This document shows, one piece after another, positions 8,192-16,938 of a stretch of DNA of 34,321 nucleotides (its first letter is position 1; each line of letters begins with the position of its first letter). The notes under the pieces were generated by a model. The model ran no database searches, was not told the DNA's origin, and saw nothing but the letters and a program-made list of their open reading frames with translations. The stretch comes from Lachnospiraceae bacterium (GTDB lineage: Bacteria; Bacillota; Clostridia; Lachnospirales; Lachnospiraceae). The stretch is taken from the NCBI GenBank assembly GCA_024684675.1, contig JAIKWO010000010.1, positions 1 to 34,321 of the forward strand. Direction: 5' to 3'. A program made the translations under genes and the position numbers.

Positions 8192-8899
8192 ATGGAAGAC
8201 CACAGCGTGATCCTGATCATGGACAATGAATCCGCAAAAGCCGAATATGCGTGTGCTCAATCGGACTTGCACGAATGTATTCTCGCAGGATCGCTTAAAG
8301 AAGCAAAGAACCTTTGTAAAAAGACCTGCCCGATCCTGATCTTTCTGTTCGATACACTGAATAGTGATGATCCGCTCGATGTTCTTTCGGAACTTCAAGA
8401 TGATTCGGATCTTTCCGATATCCCGATCGTGATGATCATGGATCATAAGCCGGAGCGGTCTGAGGAGATGCAGATCTATGGTGCAGGTGCTTCAAAGATA
8501 CTTGTCAGGCCGTTTACGAAGGAGACGTTTTCGAATCTTGTCTCCGAACTGACACGCAAGAAGACGGGATGCTACATTGATGAAGATGCGGCGATCGCAT
8601 ATTGTGGCGCATACGATGTCTTTAAAGAGGTGGCAACGACTTTTATCACGATCTGGCCGTCGGATCGGGCCAAGATCGCAGCAGCATGCGAACGCGAGGA
8701 TCTGAAGGATTATACGATCCGCGTGCATGCGCTTAAGAATGCCGCGAAAGTGGTCGGCGCGCTCCGTTTGTCGGAAGAGGCTGCGCGCATGGAGCAAAGC
8801 GGCAAGGCCGGAGCTTTTGGCAAGATTGAGGCATATACGCCGGCGCTTCTTGCGCTTTTTGATAAAAGTGCGGAAGAACTGAAAGGAATTGTTACATGA
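8192..8899 (+). CDS. degenerate receiver domain fused to an HPt domain
   Basis: The 235-residue protein has a CheY-like receiver (about 1-118) and an HPt domain (about 130-235). The HPt motif HALKNAAKVVGA carries the phospho-accepting His179. The receiver is incomplete: the acidic pair is D11-N12, D54 fits the acceptor position, but the usual Thr position reads MD and the conserved Lys before Pro-Phe is Arg106 (VRPF). Phosphorylation of the receiver is therefore doubtful, while the HPt part looks usable. AAAGGAGGAGAGG precedes the ATG at 8192. Its stop overlaps the MATE transporter start in an ATGA, so the two are translated together. No partner kinase adjoins it. Confidence 0.75.
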   Translation: MEDHSVILIMDNESAKAEYACAQSDLHECILAGSLKEAKNLCKKTCPILIFLFDTLNSDDPLDVLSELQDDSDLSDIPIVMIMDHKPERSEEMQIYGAGASKILVRPFTKETFSNLVSELTRKKTGCYIDEDAAIAYCGAYDVFKEVATTFITIWPSDRAKIAAACEREDLKDYTIRVHALKNAAKVVGALRLSEEAARMEQSGKAGAFGKIEAYTPALLALFDKSAEELKGIVT

Positions 8900-10248
8900 A
8901 GAAGTCTTATGAAATCGATATGTGCGAGGGGCCGATCTTCAGCAAAGTGCTGATTTTTACGGTTCCTCTCATTTTGTCCAGTATATTGCAGCTTTTGTTT
9001 AATGCGGCGGATGTGATCGTCGTGGGCAGATACGACGGGCAGCAGTCTCTTGCGGCCGTAGGATCGACGAGTTCTCTGACGAATCTTCTGATCAGCTTTT
9101 TTATGGGGTTGTCCGTCGGAGCAAATGTGCTCGTTGCCAGATATATCGGCGCCAGGAATGACAGGGAAGTATCGGATACCGTGCATACCGCGATCGCGAT
9201 TTCGCTGGCAGGCGGTGTGCTGATCGGCCTGATCGGCATTCTTTTTGCGTATCCGCTTTTAAATCTGATGGATACGCCTGCGGATGTCATCGATAAGTCA
9301 GCCCTTTATATGCGCGTATATTTTGTCGGTATGCCGGTGATCCTGCTCTACAATTTCGGCAGTGCGATCCTTCGTGCAATCGGTGATACGAGGCGGCCGC
9401 TTTATTATCTGGCGATCGCCGGTGTGCTCAACGTTTGCATGAATCTGCTTTTTGTTATTGTATTTCACATGGGCGTAGCGGGTGTGGCGCTCGCAACCGT
9501 GCTGTCGCAGTGCCTTTCGGCGTATCTTGTGATTCGCTGCCTGCAGAAAAGTGAGGGGAGTTATAAACTGTATCTGTCCCGGATCCATATCAATTTCGGG
9601 AAGCTTTTGAAGATCGCTCATATTGGGCTGCCGGCGGGCTTGCAGGGCTCTCTTTTTTCCATCTCCAACGTTTTGATCCAGTCATCTGTCAACTCATTCG
9701 GATCGATCGCGATGGCAGGCAACACGGCGAGCTCCAATGCGGAGGGTTTTATCTATGTCTCGATGAACGCGGTACACCATACATCGACCGTGTTTGTGAG
9801 TCAGAACCTCGGCGGTATGAAGTGGAAGCGGATCGACCGGGTCGTTGTGGAGTGTTTCCTTCTGGCGGCCGGGATCGGGATCTTCCTAGGGTGTCTGGCA
9901 ACCTTCTTTGGTGAAAGTATTTTGGGGCTTTATTCCGAGGATGCAAAGGTTATTTCGTTTGGAATTCTGCGTCTTACCATCATTGCACTTACGTATTTCC
10001 TTTGCGGTACGATGGATGTCATGGTCGGCGCGATGCGCGGCCTCGGCTACGCAGTGCTTCCGATGATCGTCTCCCTGACAGGTGCATGTCTTTTCCGCGT
10101 GATCTGGATCTTTACTGTATTTCGTGCGGATCACTCGCTGCAGACGCTTTACTATTCGTATCCGATCTCGTGGGGATTGACCACTTTGGTCCATGTAATC
10201 TGTTTTGTCATTGTGAGAAAACGGCTTCGAGCCAAATTGAGCATGTAG
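8896..10248 (+). CDS. MATE-family multidrug/sodium efflux transporter
   Basis: A 450-residue integral membrane protein with about twelve hydrophobic segments in two MatE halves. The family signature is clear near the N-terminus (FTVPLILSSILQLLFNAADVIVVGRY) and in the second half (HIGLPAGLQGSLFSISNVLIQSSVNSFG region). MATE proteins export cationic drugs or metabolites by sodium or proton antiport. The substrate cannot be deduced. The start overlaps the stop of the receiver-HPt gene by 4 bases (ATGA), which implies translational coupling. No clear U-run terminator follows; 80 bases separate it from the adaptor operon. Confidence 0.92.
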   Translation: MKKSYEIDMCEGPIFSKVLIFTVPLILSSILQLLFNAADVIVVGRYDGQQSLAAVGSTSSLTNLLISFFMGLSVGANVLVARYIGARNDREVSDTVHTAIAISLAGGVLIGLIGILFAYPLLNLMDTPADVIDKSALYMRVYFVGMPVILLYNFGSAILRAIGDTRRPLYYLAIAGVLNVCMNLLFVIVFHMGVAGVALATVLSQCLSAYLVIRCLQKSEGSYKLYLSRIHINFGKLLKIAHIGLPAGLQGSLFSISNVLIQSSVNSFGSIAMAGNTASSNAEGFIYVSMNAVHHTSTVFVSQNLGGMKWKRIDRVVVECFLLAAGIGIFLGCLATFFGESILGLYSEDAKVISFGILRLTIIALTYFLCGTMDVMVGAMRGLGYAVLPMIVSLTGACLFRVIWIFTVFRADHSLQTLYYSYPISWGLTTLVHVICFVIVRKRLRAKLSM

Positions 10249-10278
10249 GACACACAATTTTCACAAAATAAACAAAAA

Positions 10279-10323
10279 GTGTACACGAACCTCCTGTATG
10301 ATACATAATGAGTATAGGAGGTT
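10279..10323 (+). promoter_or_regulatory. palindrome and SD-sequestering inverted repeat before the adaptor operon
   Basis: GTGTACAC (10279-10286) is a perfect 8-bp palindrome. Next to it, AACCTCCT (10288-10295) is the exact complement of AGGAGGTT (10316-10323), which contains the ribosome binding site of the next gene. Transcripts that read in from the MATE gene could hide this site in a hairpin with a 20-base loop; a transcript starting from a -10-like TATGAT (10297-10302) would lack the blocking arm. No convincing -35 accompanies that -10. Confidence 0.5.
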
Positions 10324-10328
10324 TTTTT

Positions 10329-11963
10329 ATGCCCGATGTAGCGAACAGGGACGAGGAGATCATTCTGCATCCCGTAAACAAAAAGAAACGCATTCTGATC
10401 GCAATCTGCGTATTGATCCTGCTTGGCGGGATCGGTGCGGCGGTATGGTTTTTCTTTTTTCGAGAGTTCAAAATGCCGGAACCGGAAATTCCGGTGCAGC
10501 TGCAAGGTCGCACAGATCTGGTGGCGGCGACCGGAACGACGATGGAAGGCGTGACCGATATCACGGTTGATACAACGTTTTTACAGACTGACCTGATCGT
10601 GGATGAGGTTTTTGTATCGGACGAGTCGGAAGTGCAGAAAGGGGATAAGGTCCTTACGATTACCGATACTTCCTATAAGGCTGCCTCAAGGGAGCTGGAG
10701 CGTGCTGAGCTGGACGCAGGACTCGCTTACAGGCAGGGACTGATCGACTATGAGACCAAGAAACTTGAGGCAAAAGAAACCTATGACAAGAGCCTGGTCG
10801 AGGCAGAACTGGCTGAGACGACGATGAATGATGCGATCGCGGTGGCAGAGATCAGTGTTCAAAAAGCGGAAAAAGAGTTAAAGGACGCGAATAAGCTTCT
10901 GGAGGAGTATCAGTCCGCAGTTGACGATAACTATTACTATACGAAATATGAAGTGGATCGGAAGAAATCCGATTATGAGAAAAACTTGCAGGATTTCTTC
11001 GATAAGCTTGAAGACTGGGGCTATGAGCTGGATGACGGCGATACATCGGCGGAAGGGTATGAATATGACCCCGATAATTTTACGATTGTCGGCGCGAAGA
11101 AGAAAGGCATGTCGATCGCGGAGAGCGGTGACGGCGAAGAGACGGTTCTGCAGCTTTTAAAGGACGAATACCAGAAGAATAAGGACGAATATGACGATGC
11201 GCTTGAAGATGCCGAGGCGGCGACCGAAAAGGCAAGAGCAGGACTGAGTGCGGCGCAGGATGATGCTGCACTAAAGACACTTGCGCTCGAAGAGGCAAAG
11301 ATCAAGCTTGAAAAAGATAAGACGGAAGCTGCAAACAAGAAGGCGGAATCCGAGGAAGAAGGAAAGCGCGCAAAGGCGACGTACGACCAGACGATCAAGA
11401 AGCTGGATGAAGATCTGAAGATCCTCAATGATGCGCAGGATGAGGCAACGGAGAACAGAGCGTATTTTGCCGGTCTATTCGAAGACGGCGCGATCTATAC
11501 CAAGAATGCGGGAACGATCATGTACATTGATGCGGCGGCAGGGAAGAAACTGGCCAGCGGCTTTCTGATGGCGTACACCAACACGGATACGCTCAGTGTG
11601 CATGCTTCGGTGGATCAGACGGATATCGCGAAGCTTAATGTCGGTGATACCGCAACCATTGTTCTGGAAGGAAAGGATCCGCTTACAGGCAAGATTAAGG
11701 CGATTGATCCTGTTTCAAAATCCGATTCCAAGGCGTCTGTATCATATAACGTGACGGTTGAAATGGAAGCCGGCGACGCAGATGTCGATTCCAATATGAC
11801 GGCGACCGTTTATTTTGGTATTGATGCGGATGAATACAACAAGATAATGGCAGAATCCGGCGAAGATGCTCTGATGATCTCGTCACCGGAAGGTGAGGGC
11901 GGCAGGCGCGGCGGCAGACCGAGCGGCGGACCGTCCGGGATGCCGGGAGGAGCAAGGCCATGA
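10329..11963 (+). CDS. HlyD/MacA-type adaptor protein 1 of the three-adaptor ABC system
   Basis: A 544-residue membrane-fusion-type adaptor. A membrane helix at about 22-44 anchors it, with the bulk outside. VDEVFVSDESEVQKGDKVL is the first half of a biotinyl-lipoyl-like domain; a long charged coiled-coil region follows (about 115-375); DGAIYTKNAGTIMYID begins the returning half, then a beta-barrel part. It ends in a Gly/Arg/Pro-rich tail (GGRRGGRPSGG). It is more divergent from adaptors 2 and 3 than they are from each other. The ATG at 10329 is preceded by a perfect AGGAGG at 7 bases. The next gene overlaps its stop (ATGA). In monoderm bacteria such adaptors work with MacB-like ABC exporters such as B. 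subtilis YknXYZ. Confidence 0.85.
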   Translation: MPDVANRDEEIILHPVNKKKRILIAICVLILLGGIGAAVWFFFFREFKMPEPEIPVQLQGRTDLVAATGTTMEGVTDITVDTTFLQTDLIVDEVFVSDESEVQKGDKVLTITDTSYKAASRELERAELDAGLAYRQGLIDYETKKLEAKETYDKSLVEAELAETTMNDAIAVAEISVQKAEKELKDANKLLEEYQSAVDDNYYYTKYEVDRKKSDYEKNLQDFFDKLEDWGYELDDGDTSAEGYEYDPDNFTIVGAKKKGMSIAESGDGEETVLQLLKDEYQKNKDEYDDALEDAEAATEKARAGLSAAQDDAALKTLALEEAKIKLEKDKTEAANKKAESEEEGKRAKATYDQTIKKLDEDLKILNDAQDEATENRAYFAGLFEDGAIYTKNAGTIMYIDAAAGKKLASGFLMAYTNTDTLSVHASVDQTDIAKLNVGDTATIVLEGKDPLTGKIKAIDPVSKSDSKASVSYNVTVEMEAGDADVDSNMTATVYFGIDADEYNKIMAESGEDALMISSPEGEGGRRGGRPSGGPSGMPGGARP

Positions 11964-13660
11964 TGAAAATGACGCGTAAAAAGAAAAGAATACTCCTGGT
12001 TCTGGCTGCGCTTTGCGTTGCGATCTGCGGTGCGGTCTATACATTGACAACACGTGATGATACGGAAGAAGAGAAGTATATCTATAAAGAAACGCCTGTC
12101 GAGCACGGCGTTTTGATGCAGGGCATTCAGGAAAGCGGCAGCGTGACGTTGACATACAAATCGCAGAAATGCGAAGTCGAGATCAATGCGGATGACGACT
12201 CGAAGAAAAGTAGCAGCGATGATGATGACGAAGACAAGACGCTAAAGGTTGAGAAAATCTTTGTGACGCAGGGGCAGCGTATCAAAAAGGGCGATCAGCT
12301 CATGAAGCTTACTTCTCAAAGTGTACACAGCATCAGACGAAATATCCGTGCGGATAAGGCAGATGCTGAGCTTTCCGTCACGAATCTGGAGAATGAGCTG
12401 GCGACGCTTCGGGTTACCGCAAAGGGGCAGTACGATACGGATGTGCAGGACGGTACGTATGCCCAAGCGCAATATGATATTGACGTGAATCAGGTCACGC
12501 TGGAGATATCTGCGCTGCAGGATTCCGTGGCAGTCCTTGCCGATGAGATCAAATCGATAGAGAGAGAACTGGAGGATGGCTGGGAAGACTATCAGGATCT
12601 GAAAGAAGATTTCGAAAAATACGAGAGACGTTACTATAACTGGGATCCGGAGAATTTATACGATTACATCCCGCTTCGCGAGAACTACATTTCTTATCGG
12701 GATAAGTATACAAAGGAAACGAGATCCCGTGCCGATAAGCGGAAGGAGATTGAGAGAAAGCAGCAGGAACTCGCAAAGAAGCAGGCGGATATCGACAGAC
12801 TGATAGGTCAGACGGATCGTAAGCTTTTAGATGCGAAGCAGACTTTTGATGCGGCGAACCTGGCGGGCAGCATGGCATCCGATGTGTATGCATACTCTAT
12901 CAAATCACTTGAAGAGAAAATCAAGAAGGCACGCGAGACGCTGGAAGAAAAAGAGGAGATCCTGACAGACTTTGACAACTTTGTAGGAGACGACGGCATT
13001 GTCTATGCGGAAGCTGATGGAATGATTCTGGAAGTGCTTCTTTTGGAGGGCGATACCGTTAAGGAAAATACGCCGCTTATCAATTATACGGATGACGAAA
13101 GCTTCTCATTGTCAGTGGATGTGTCGGAAGAAGATATTGCCGGCGTGAAAGTCGGTGACAGTGTTTCGGTTGTCTTTACAGCATATCCGGACGAGACATT
13201 CCATGGCAATGTAAAAGCGATTAAGACGACGGAACCTTCGTCTGACATGGCGACGGTCAGCTTCCCCGTTACGATCTCCATAGAAGGCGATACATCCAAG
13301 CTTTACGGCGGCATGAGCGGTAATGTTACCTTTATCACGGACAAATCCGAAGAGGTCGACTATGTGTCGCGCAAGGCGATCGTCAAAGGCGATGATAAAA
13401 AGACATATGTCTATATTAAAAACGAGAACGGTGACATGGAACTCATCCCTGTTGAGACAGGCTTTACGGATGGTGTAAATGTACAGATCGTGTCAGGTTT
13501 ATCGAAAGGGGATACGGTCTATATCGCAAGCAAAGTCAGTGAAAGCGAAGCCTCTTTAAAAGACGGAGAGACGCCGAACGACGCTCCCGATGTGAACTTG
13601 GGGGATATGAAGGAATTTGGTAATGAAGAGATCAATTTCAGCAAAAATTTTGCGCCATAA
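11960..13660 (+). CDS. HlyD/MacA-type adaptor protein 2
   Basis: The 566-residue protein has a short basic N-terminus, a membrane helix at about 11-30 and the segment YKETPVEHGVLMQGIQESG typical of the adaptor's first membrane-proximal strand. An acidic, Ser-rich insert (about 78-92) interrupts the first lipoyl half, then VEKIFVTQGQRIKKGDQL continues it. A long coiled-coil hairpin covers about 115-335. The second lipoyl half is YAEADGMILEVLLLEGDTVKE, followed by beta-barrel and membrane-proximal domains (SVDVSEEDIAGVKVGDSV; GGMSGNVTF; VETGFTDGVNVQIVSGLSKGD). GGGAGGAG precedes the start. It overlaps adaptor 1 by 4 bases and adaptor 3 by 38, so all are probably made from one message. Confidence 0.87.
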   Translation: MMKMTRKKKRILLVLAALCVAICGAVYTLTTRDDTEEEKYIYKETPVEHGVLMQGIQESGSVTLTYKSQKCEVEINADDDSKKSSSDDDDEDKTLKVEKIFVTQGQRIKKGDQLMKLTSQSVHSIRRNIRADKADAELSVTNLENELATLRVTAKGQYDTDVQDGTYAQAQYDIDVNQVTLEISALQDSVAVLADEIKSIERELEDGWEDYQDLKEDFEKYERRYYNWDPENLYDYIPLRENYISYRDKYTKETRSRADKRKEIERKQQELAKKQADIDRLIGQTDRKLLDAKQTFDAANLAGSMASDVYAYSIKSLEEKIKKARETLEEKEEILTDFDNFVGDDGIVYAEADGMILEVLLLEGDTVKENTPLINYTDDESFSLSVDVSEEDIAGVKVGDSVSVVFTAYPDETFHGNVKAIKTTEPSSDMATVSFPVTISIEGDTSKLYGGMSGNVTFITDKSEEVDYVSRKAIVKGDDKKTYVYIKNENGDMELIPVETGFTDGVNVQIVSGLSKGDTVYIASKVSESEASLKDGETPNDAPDVNLGDMKEFGNEEINFSKNFAP

Positions 13661-15242
13661 AAAAGCGTGCATTATCACCGGATCGACGCTGGTCCTTGTG
13701 CTAGCTTTGGGCGGGATCGGATACGGAATTTACAGGAGTGGATCTGATGATGAAGGGGTCTATAAGGAGACAACGGTCGAATACGGACCATTGACAGTCG
13801 GCGTGACAGAAGACGGAACTGTCAAAGTCGGAACCATTCAACAAAAATTTGACCTCGATATCAGTAAGTATGCAGCCGAGAATGACTGGTTCAGTGGCTG
13901 GTACGGCGGATTTGATGTGGAGGAAGCTTCTTCCAATAAAAGCGGCAGAACGCTTGATGTCGAGGAAGTCTATGTGAATGTCGGGCAGCAGCTTAAGAAA
14001 GGCGATCCGCTCTTCAAAGTGAGCGGGGAAAGTACCGAGACGATCCGAGCGGAACTTGTATCCGATGAAGAGAGTGCCGCAGTTACCTATGAAAAGCTCC
14101 TCGTAGAGCAGAAAAAGACGCAACTTGAAGCAAAACAGGAATATGACAAGAATGTCACCTACGGAAAAGCAGCTGATGCAGAGTACGAGGAAACCGTTTA
14201 CGATCTGCAGAAAAAAGTAGACGATGCCCTGGAGGATTATACGGATGCGGTCGAGGAGCTCTGTGAAATGCAGGAGGACTATGACAGACTCAAGGCTGAT
14301 TATCCAAAGGCGCAGGCTTACTTAGAGGAAGCAGAAGCCGCCCTGCAGTTCGACCAGACGACATATTGGAATCTGAAGAATGCGGATCTTCGAAAGACTG
14401 CAAAGGAACGCGTGGATTCCGAGAAGGATGCGATCGAAGAATACGAAGACAAGATCAAAGAGCAGAATCAAAAGCTGACACAGCTTAAGAGTGATTATGA
14501 CGATGCTGTTAAAGAGCTGGCAACCGGAAAAGCGTCGGCAGAGAATACAAAAGAGAAGCGGATATTTCAGTTAAACAGTGCGGCCGAGATCTACAGTATC
14601 GCGACGGACAAGATCGAATACAATGCGAAGGTTGCCAGAGAAGATCTGGAAGATGCGGGCGAAAAGCTTGATAAATTCGATACTTATATCAAAGACAATA
14701 TTGTCAGTGCAGAATATGACGGTGTTGTCACAACGGTCAGCTTATCAAAAGGCGATACCGTCCAGAAAGATACGGCAATCGTAATCCTCAACAATTACGA
14801 TGACATCATCGTGAAGGTAGATGTGGATGACGAGACGGTAGGAAATCTGAAAGTCGGAATCCCTGTTAAACTGCAGTTCCCGTCTGCACCGGACGGAAAC
14901 TTTACCGGAACCGTTTCCAAAATCGGTGATTCAACGATCAAGGATAATTCCGTTACCTATGCGATCGAGATCGCGGTATCAGGCGATGTGGCGGGACTTT
15001 ACGGTGGTATGACGGCGAATGTTACGTTTGTTACGAGGGAGACCGAAGCGGTCACTTATGTATCCAACAGAGCGATCATTCGTGAAGGCACAAAGAGTTA
15101 TGTGAAGATCAAAGATGCATCCGGAAAGATCACCAAACAGGAAGTCGTGACGGGCTTTTCGGACGGAAACAACGTGGAAATCAAGGAAGGACTGAAGAAA
15201 GGTGATACGGTCCTGATCGAAGGTAAGGTAAAAAGCGCATGA
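13623..15242 (+). CDS. HlyD/MacA-type adaptor protein 3
   Basis: A 539-residue adaptor with a membrane helix at about 16-36, then YKETTVEYGPLTVGVTEDG, which closely echoes adaptor 2 and points to tandem duplication. An insert rich in Trp/Gly/Ser (FSGWYGG) takes the place of adaptor 2's acidic insert. VEEVYVNVGQQLKKGDPLF, a long coiled coil (about 140-345), SAEYDGVVTTVSLSKGDTVQ and the beta-barrel and membrane-proximal parts (LYGGMTANVTFVT; VTGFSDGNNVEIKEGLKKGD) follow. ATG 13623 with AAGGAA upstream is preferred to an in-frame TTG at 13617. The gene starts within the end of adaptor 2 and its stop overlaps the permease start (ATGA), giving strict stoichiometric coupling. Confidence 0.87.
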   Translation: MKRSISAKILRHKKACIITGSTLVLVLALGGIGYGIYRSGSDDEGVYKETTVEYGPLTVGVTEDGTVKVGTIQQKFDLDISKYAAENDWFSGWYGGFDVEEASSNKSGRTLDVEEVYVNVGQQLKKGDPLFKVSGESTETIRAELVSDEESAAVTYEKLLVEQKKTQLEAKQEYDKNVTYGKAADAEYEETVYDLQKKVDDALEDYTDAVEELCEMQEDYDRLKADYPKAQAYLEEAEAALQFDQTTYWNLKNADLRKTAKERVDSEKDAIEEYEDKIKEQNQKLTQLKSDYDDAVKELATGKASAENTKEKRIFQLNSAAEIYSIATDKIEYNAKVAREDLEDAGEKLDKFDTYIKDNIVSAEYDGVVTTVSLSKGDTVQKDTAIVILNNYDDIIVKVDVDDETVGNLKVGIPVKLQFPSAPDGNFTGTVSKIGDSTIKDNSVTYAIEIAVSGDVAGLYGGMTANVTFVTRETEAVTYVSNRAIIREGTKSYVKIKDASGKITKQEVVTGFSDGNNVEIKEGLKKGDTVLIEGKVKSA

Positions 15243-16489
15243 GAATCTCGGAAATTTTCAGACTGGTATGGCTGAACCTTGTGCAGAACAAATCCAAGGT
15301 GATCCTGACGTCCATCGGTATTGTTGCCGGCAGCGCCACGATCATGATGGTGTTGGCGATCGGTCGGGGCGGTCAGATGGAAGTCGCGGAACAGTTTAAG
15401 AATCTGAATGCCGGTGCTGTGGATGTTTCCTATGAGTCTTCGGGTGATTCGGGAAGGGGCGGCGGCCCGGGCGGCTTTTTCATGTTCGGTTTCGGCCAGC
15501 GGGGGCGTGATCGAAATCAGGTAACGCTGAAAGAATCGGATATGGAAGATATTACGCTTTTTGTGCCGGGGCTTTCGGATGCCACGATCTCTTTTTCCAC
15601 GAATGCGGATGTAGAGGGCGGAACACTTGATTCGTCGTCTTCTTATACGATTGCCGGCGTAAAGCCGAATTATGCGGATCTAAGTAACTTAACGCTTGCG
15701 ATCGGGGACTTTTTAACGGAGGAGAACGAAGAAGGCAAAGAGAAAGTGTGCGTGCTTGGGTCGCGTGCGGCAAAGGAGATCTTCGGATCGGCATATGATG
15801 CCTATGACGGAACCGTTTACATTGACAGCCGACCTTACAGTGTTGCAGGCGTGATCGGTGAGATGGGAACGGTCGCTTCGGGCATCAGTCCGGACGATGC
15901 GATCTTCATTCCTTATGCAACCGGCATTAAATACCTGACAGGGTCGGATGTGAGCCCGACGATCACCGCGATCGCGGAGGATGTTGATAACGTACCGGTC
16001 ATAAAAGAGTATATTGCGGACACGCTCGCAGGCACATATCCGAATGCGGAATTTGAGATTTCAGATGCCGGATCTAAGATGGAAGCGGCGTCAAAATCCA
16101 ACGAAACTCTCCAACTTCTCCTGATCGCCATGGCTGCGATCGTATTTTTCGTCGGCGGTATCGGCATCATGAACGTCTTGTTTGTATCCGTTAAGGAGCG
16201 AACGAACGAGATCGGTATCTTAAAGGCGATCGGCTGCAGCAGGAAAGATATCCTGACCGAGTTTTTGCTTGAAGCGGCCTGCATCAGTTTTGTCGGAGCA
16301 ATCCTCGGCGTTTTGTTCGGTCTATGCATCACGCCGATCATAGAGAGTTTTTCGGTGCGCGTGGAGCTGACGGTGAGTGGGGCTGTTTTGTCCCTTCTGT
16401 TCGGTGTTTTAACCGGCAGTATCTTCGGATTCTATCCCGCGTATAAGGCATCAACGCTGATACCTGTTGTTGCCCTGAATCAGGAGTAG
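15239..16489 (+). CDS. MacB/FtsX-type ABC transporter permease
   Basis: The 416-residue permease has one N-terminal membrane helix (about 21-42), a large extracellular MacB periplasmic-core-like domain, and three C-terminal helices in the FtsX arrangement. The segment FFVGGIGIMNVLFVSVKERTNEIGILKAIGCSRKDI is the family hallmark (15 or fewer residues of it, GGIGIMNVLFVSVKERT, suffice to recognise it). A Gly/Arg-rich loop at about 69-92 (RGGGPGGFFMFGFGQRG) extends the extracellular domain. Such mechanotransmission permeases move peptides, lipids or antibiotics outward, or transmit force to outer proteins, rather than forming a channel. It overlaps adaptor 3 and is followed 7 bases later by a small membrane protein. 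Confidence 0.92.
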   Translation: MRISEIFRLVWLNLVQNKSKVILTSIGIVAGSATIMMVLAIGRGGQMEVAEQFKNLNAGAVDVSYESSGDSGRGGGPGGFFMFGFGQRGRDRNQVTLKESDMEDITLFVPGLSDATISFSTNADVEGGTLDSSSSYTIAGVKPNYADLSNLTLAIGDFLTEENEEGKEKVCVLGSRAAKEIFGSAYDAYDGTVYIDSRPYSVAGVIGEMGTVASGISPDDAIFIPYATGIKYLTGSDVSPTITAIAEDVDNVPVIKEYIADTLAGTYPNAEFEISDAGSKMEAASKSNETLQLLLIAMAAIVFFVGGIGIMNVLFVSVKERTNEIGILKAIGCSRKDILTEFLLEAACISFVGAILGVLFGLCITPIIESFSVRVELTVSGAVLSLLFGVLTGSIFGFYPAYKASTLIPVVALNQE

Positions 16490-16496
16490 ACAGTCA

Positions 16497-16928
16497 ATGG
16501 ATAATTATATCGTTCAGAATAAGAAAAAAAGAAAACGCAAAGCACTGATCGTACTTCTTGTGCTCTTTTTGATCGCGCTTTTGGGCGGCGGGATCTTTTG
16601 GCATCAAAAGCGTGCGCAGGAAGCAGAAGCCAATGCGAATGCGGAGTCGGCCGTCAAGTTGCAAAAGAACCAGAGCTGGAAATACTATCGGATCAATGAG
16701 ATCATCGGCAACGAAGTAAAAGCGGTCGAAATTGAAGAGGACGGCAAAGAAATAGGAGAGGAAAAGATTTTTCTCATACCTGTTGGAACGGAAGTGATCA
16801 CAAGCATTCAGAGTGTGACCACATTTACGAGGCTTTCCGCAGGGAAAACGATCCATTGCCTGATGCAAGAGACGGATGATGCTGCATCGTCCGAGATCGT
16901 GAAGATATGGATCGTGGAAGATGAATGA
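16497..16928 (+). CDS. small single-pass membrane protein of the ABC operon, unknown function
   Basis: The 143-residue protein has a very basic N-terminus (KKKRKRK), one membrane helix at about 16-36 and an outer domain of about 100 residues. A short Ala/Glu/Asn-rich linker leads to a beta-rich part (WKYYRINEIIGNEVKAVEI, FLIPVGTEVITSI, FTRLSAGKTIHCLM, EIVKIWIVED), which reads like a small beta-barrel but does not match a family I can name. Its position between the permease and ATPase genes, with an 8-base overlap-sized contact to the latter, argues that it is a component or accessory of the exporter. A fourth, reduced adaptor-like role is conceivable; this is inference. Confidence 0.7.
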   Translation: MDNYIVQNKKKRKRKALIVLLVLFLIALLGGGIFWHQKRAQEAEANANAESAVKLQKNQSWKYYRINEIIGNEVKAVEIEEDGKEIGEEKIFLIPVGTEVITSIQSVTTFTRLSAGKTIHCLMQETDDAASSEIVKIWIVEDE

Positions 16929-16938
16929 TAGGAGACAT

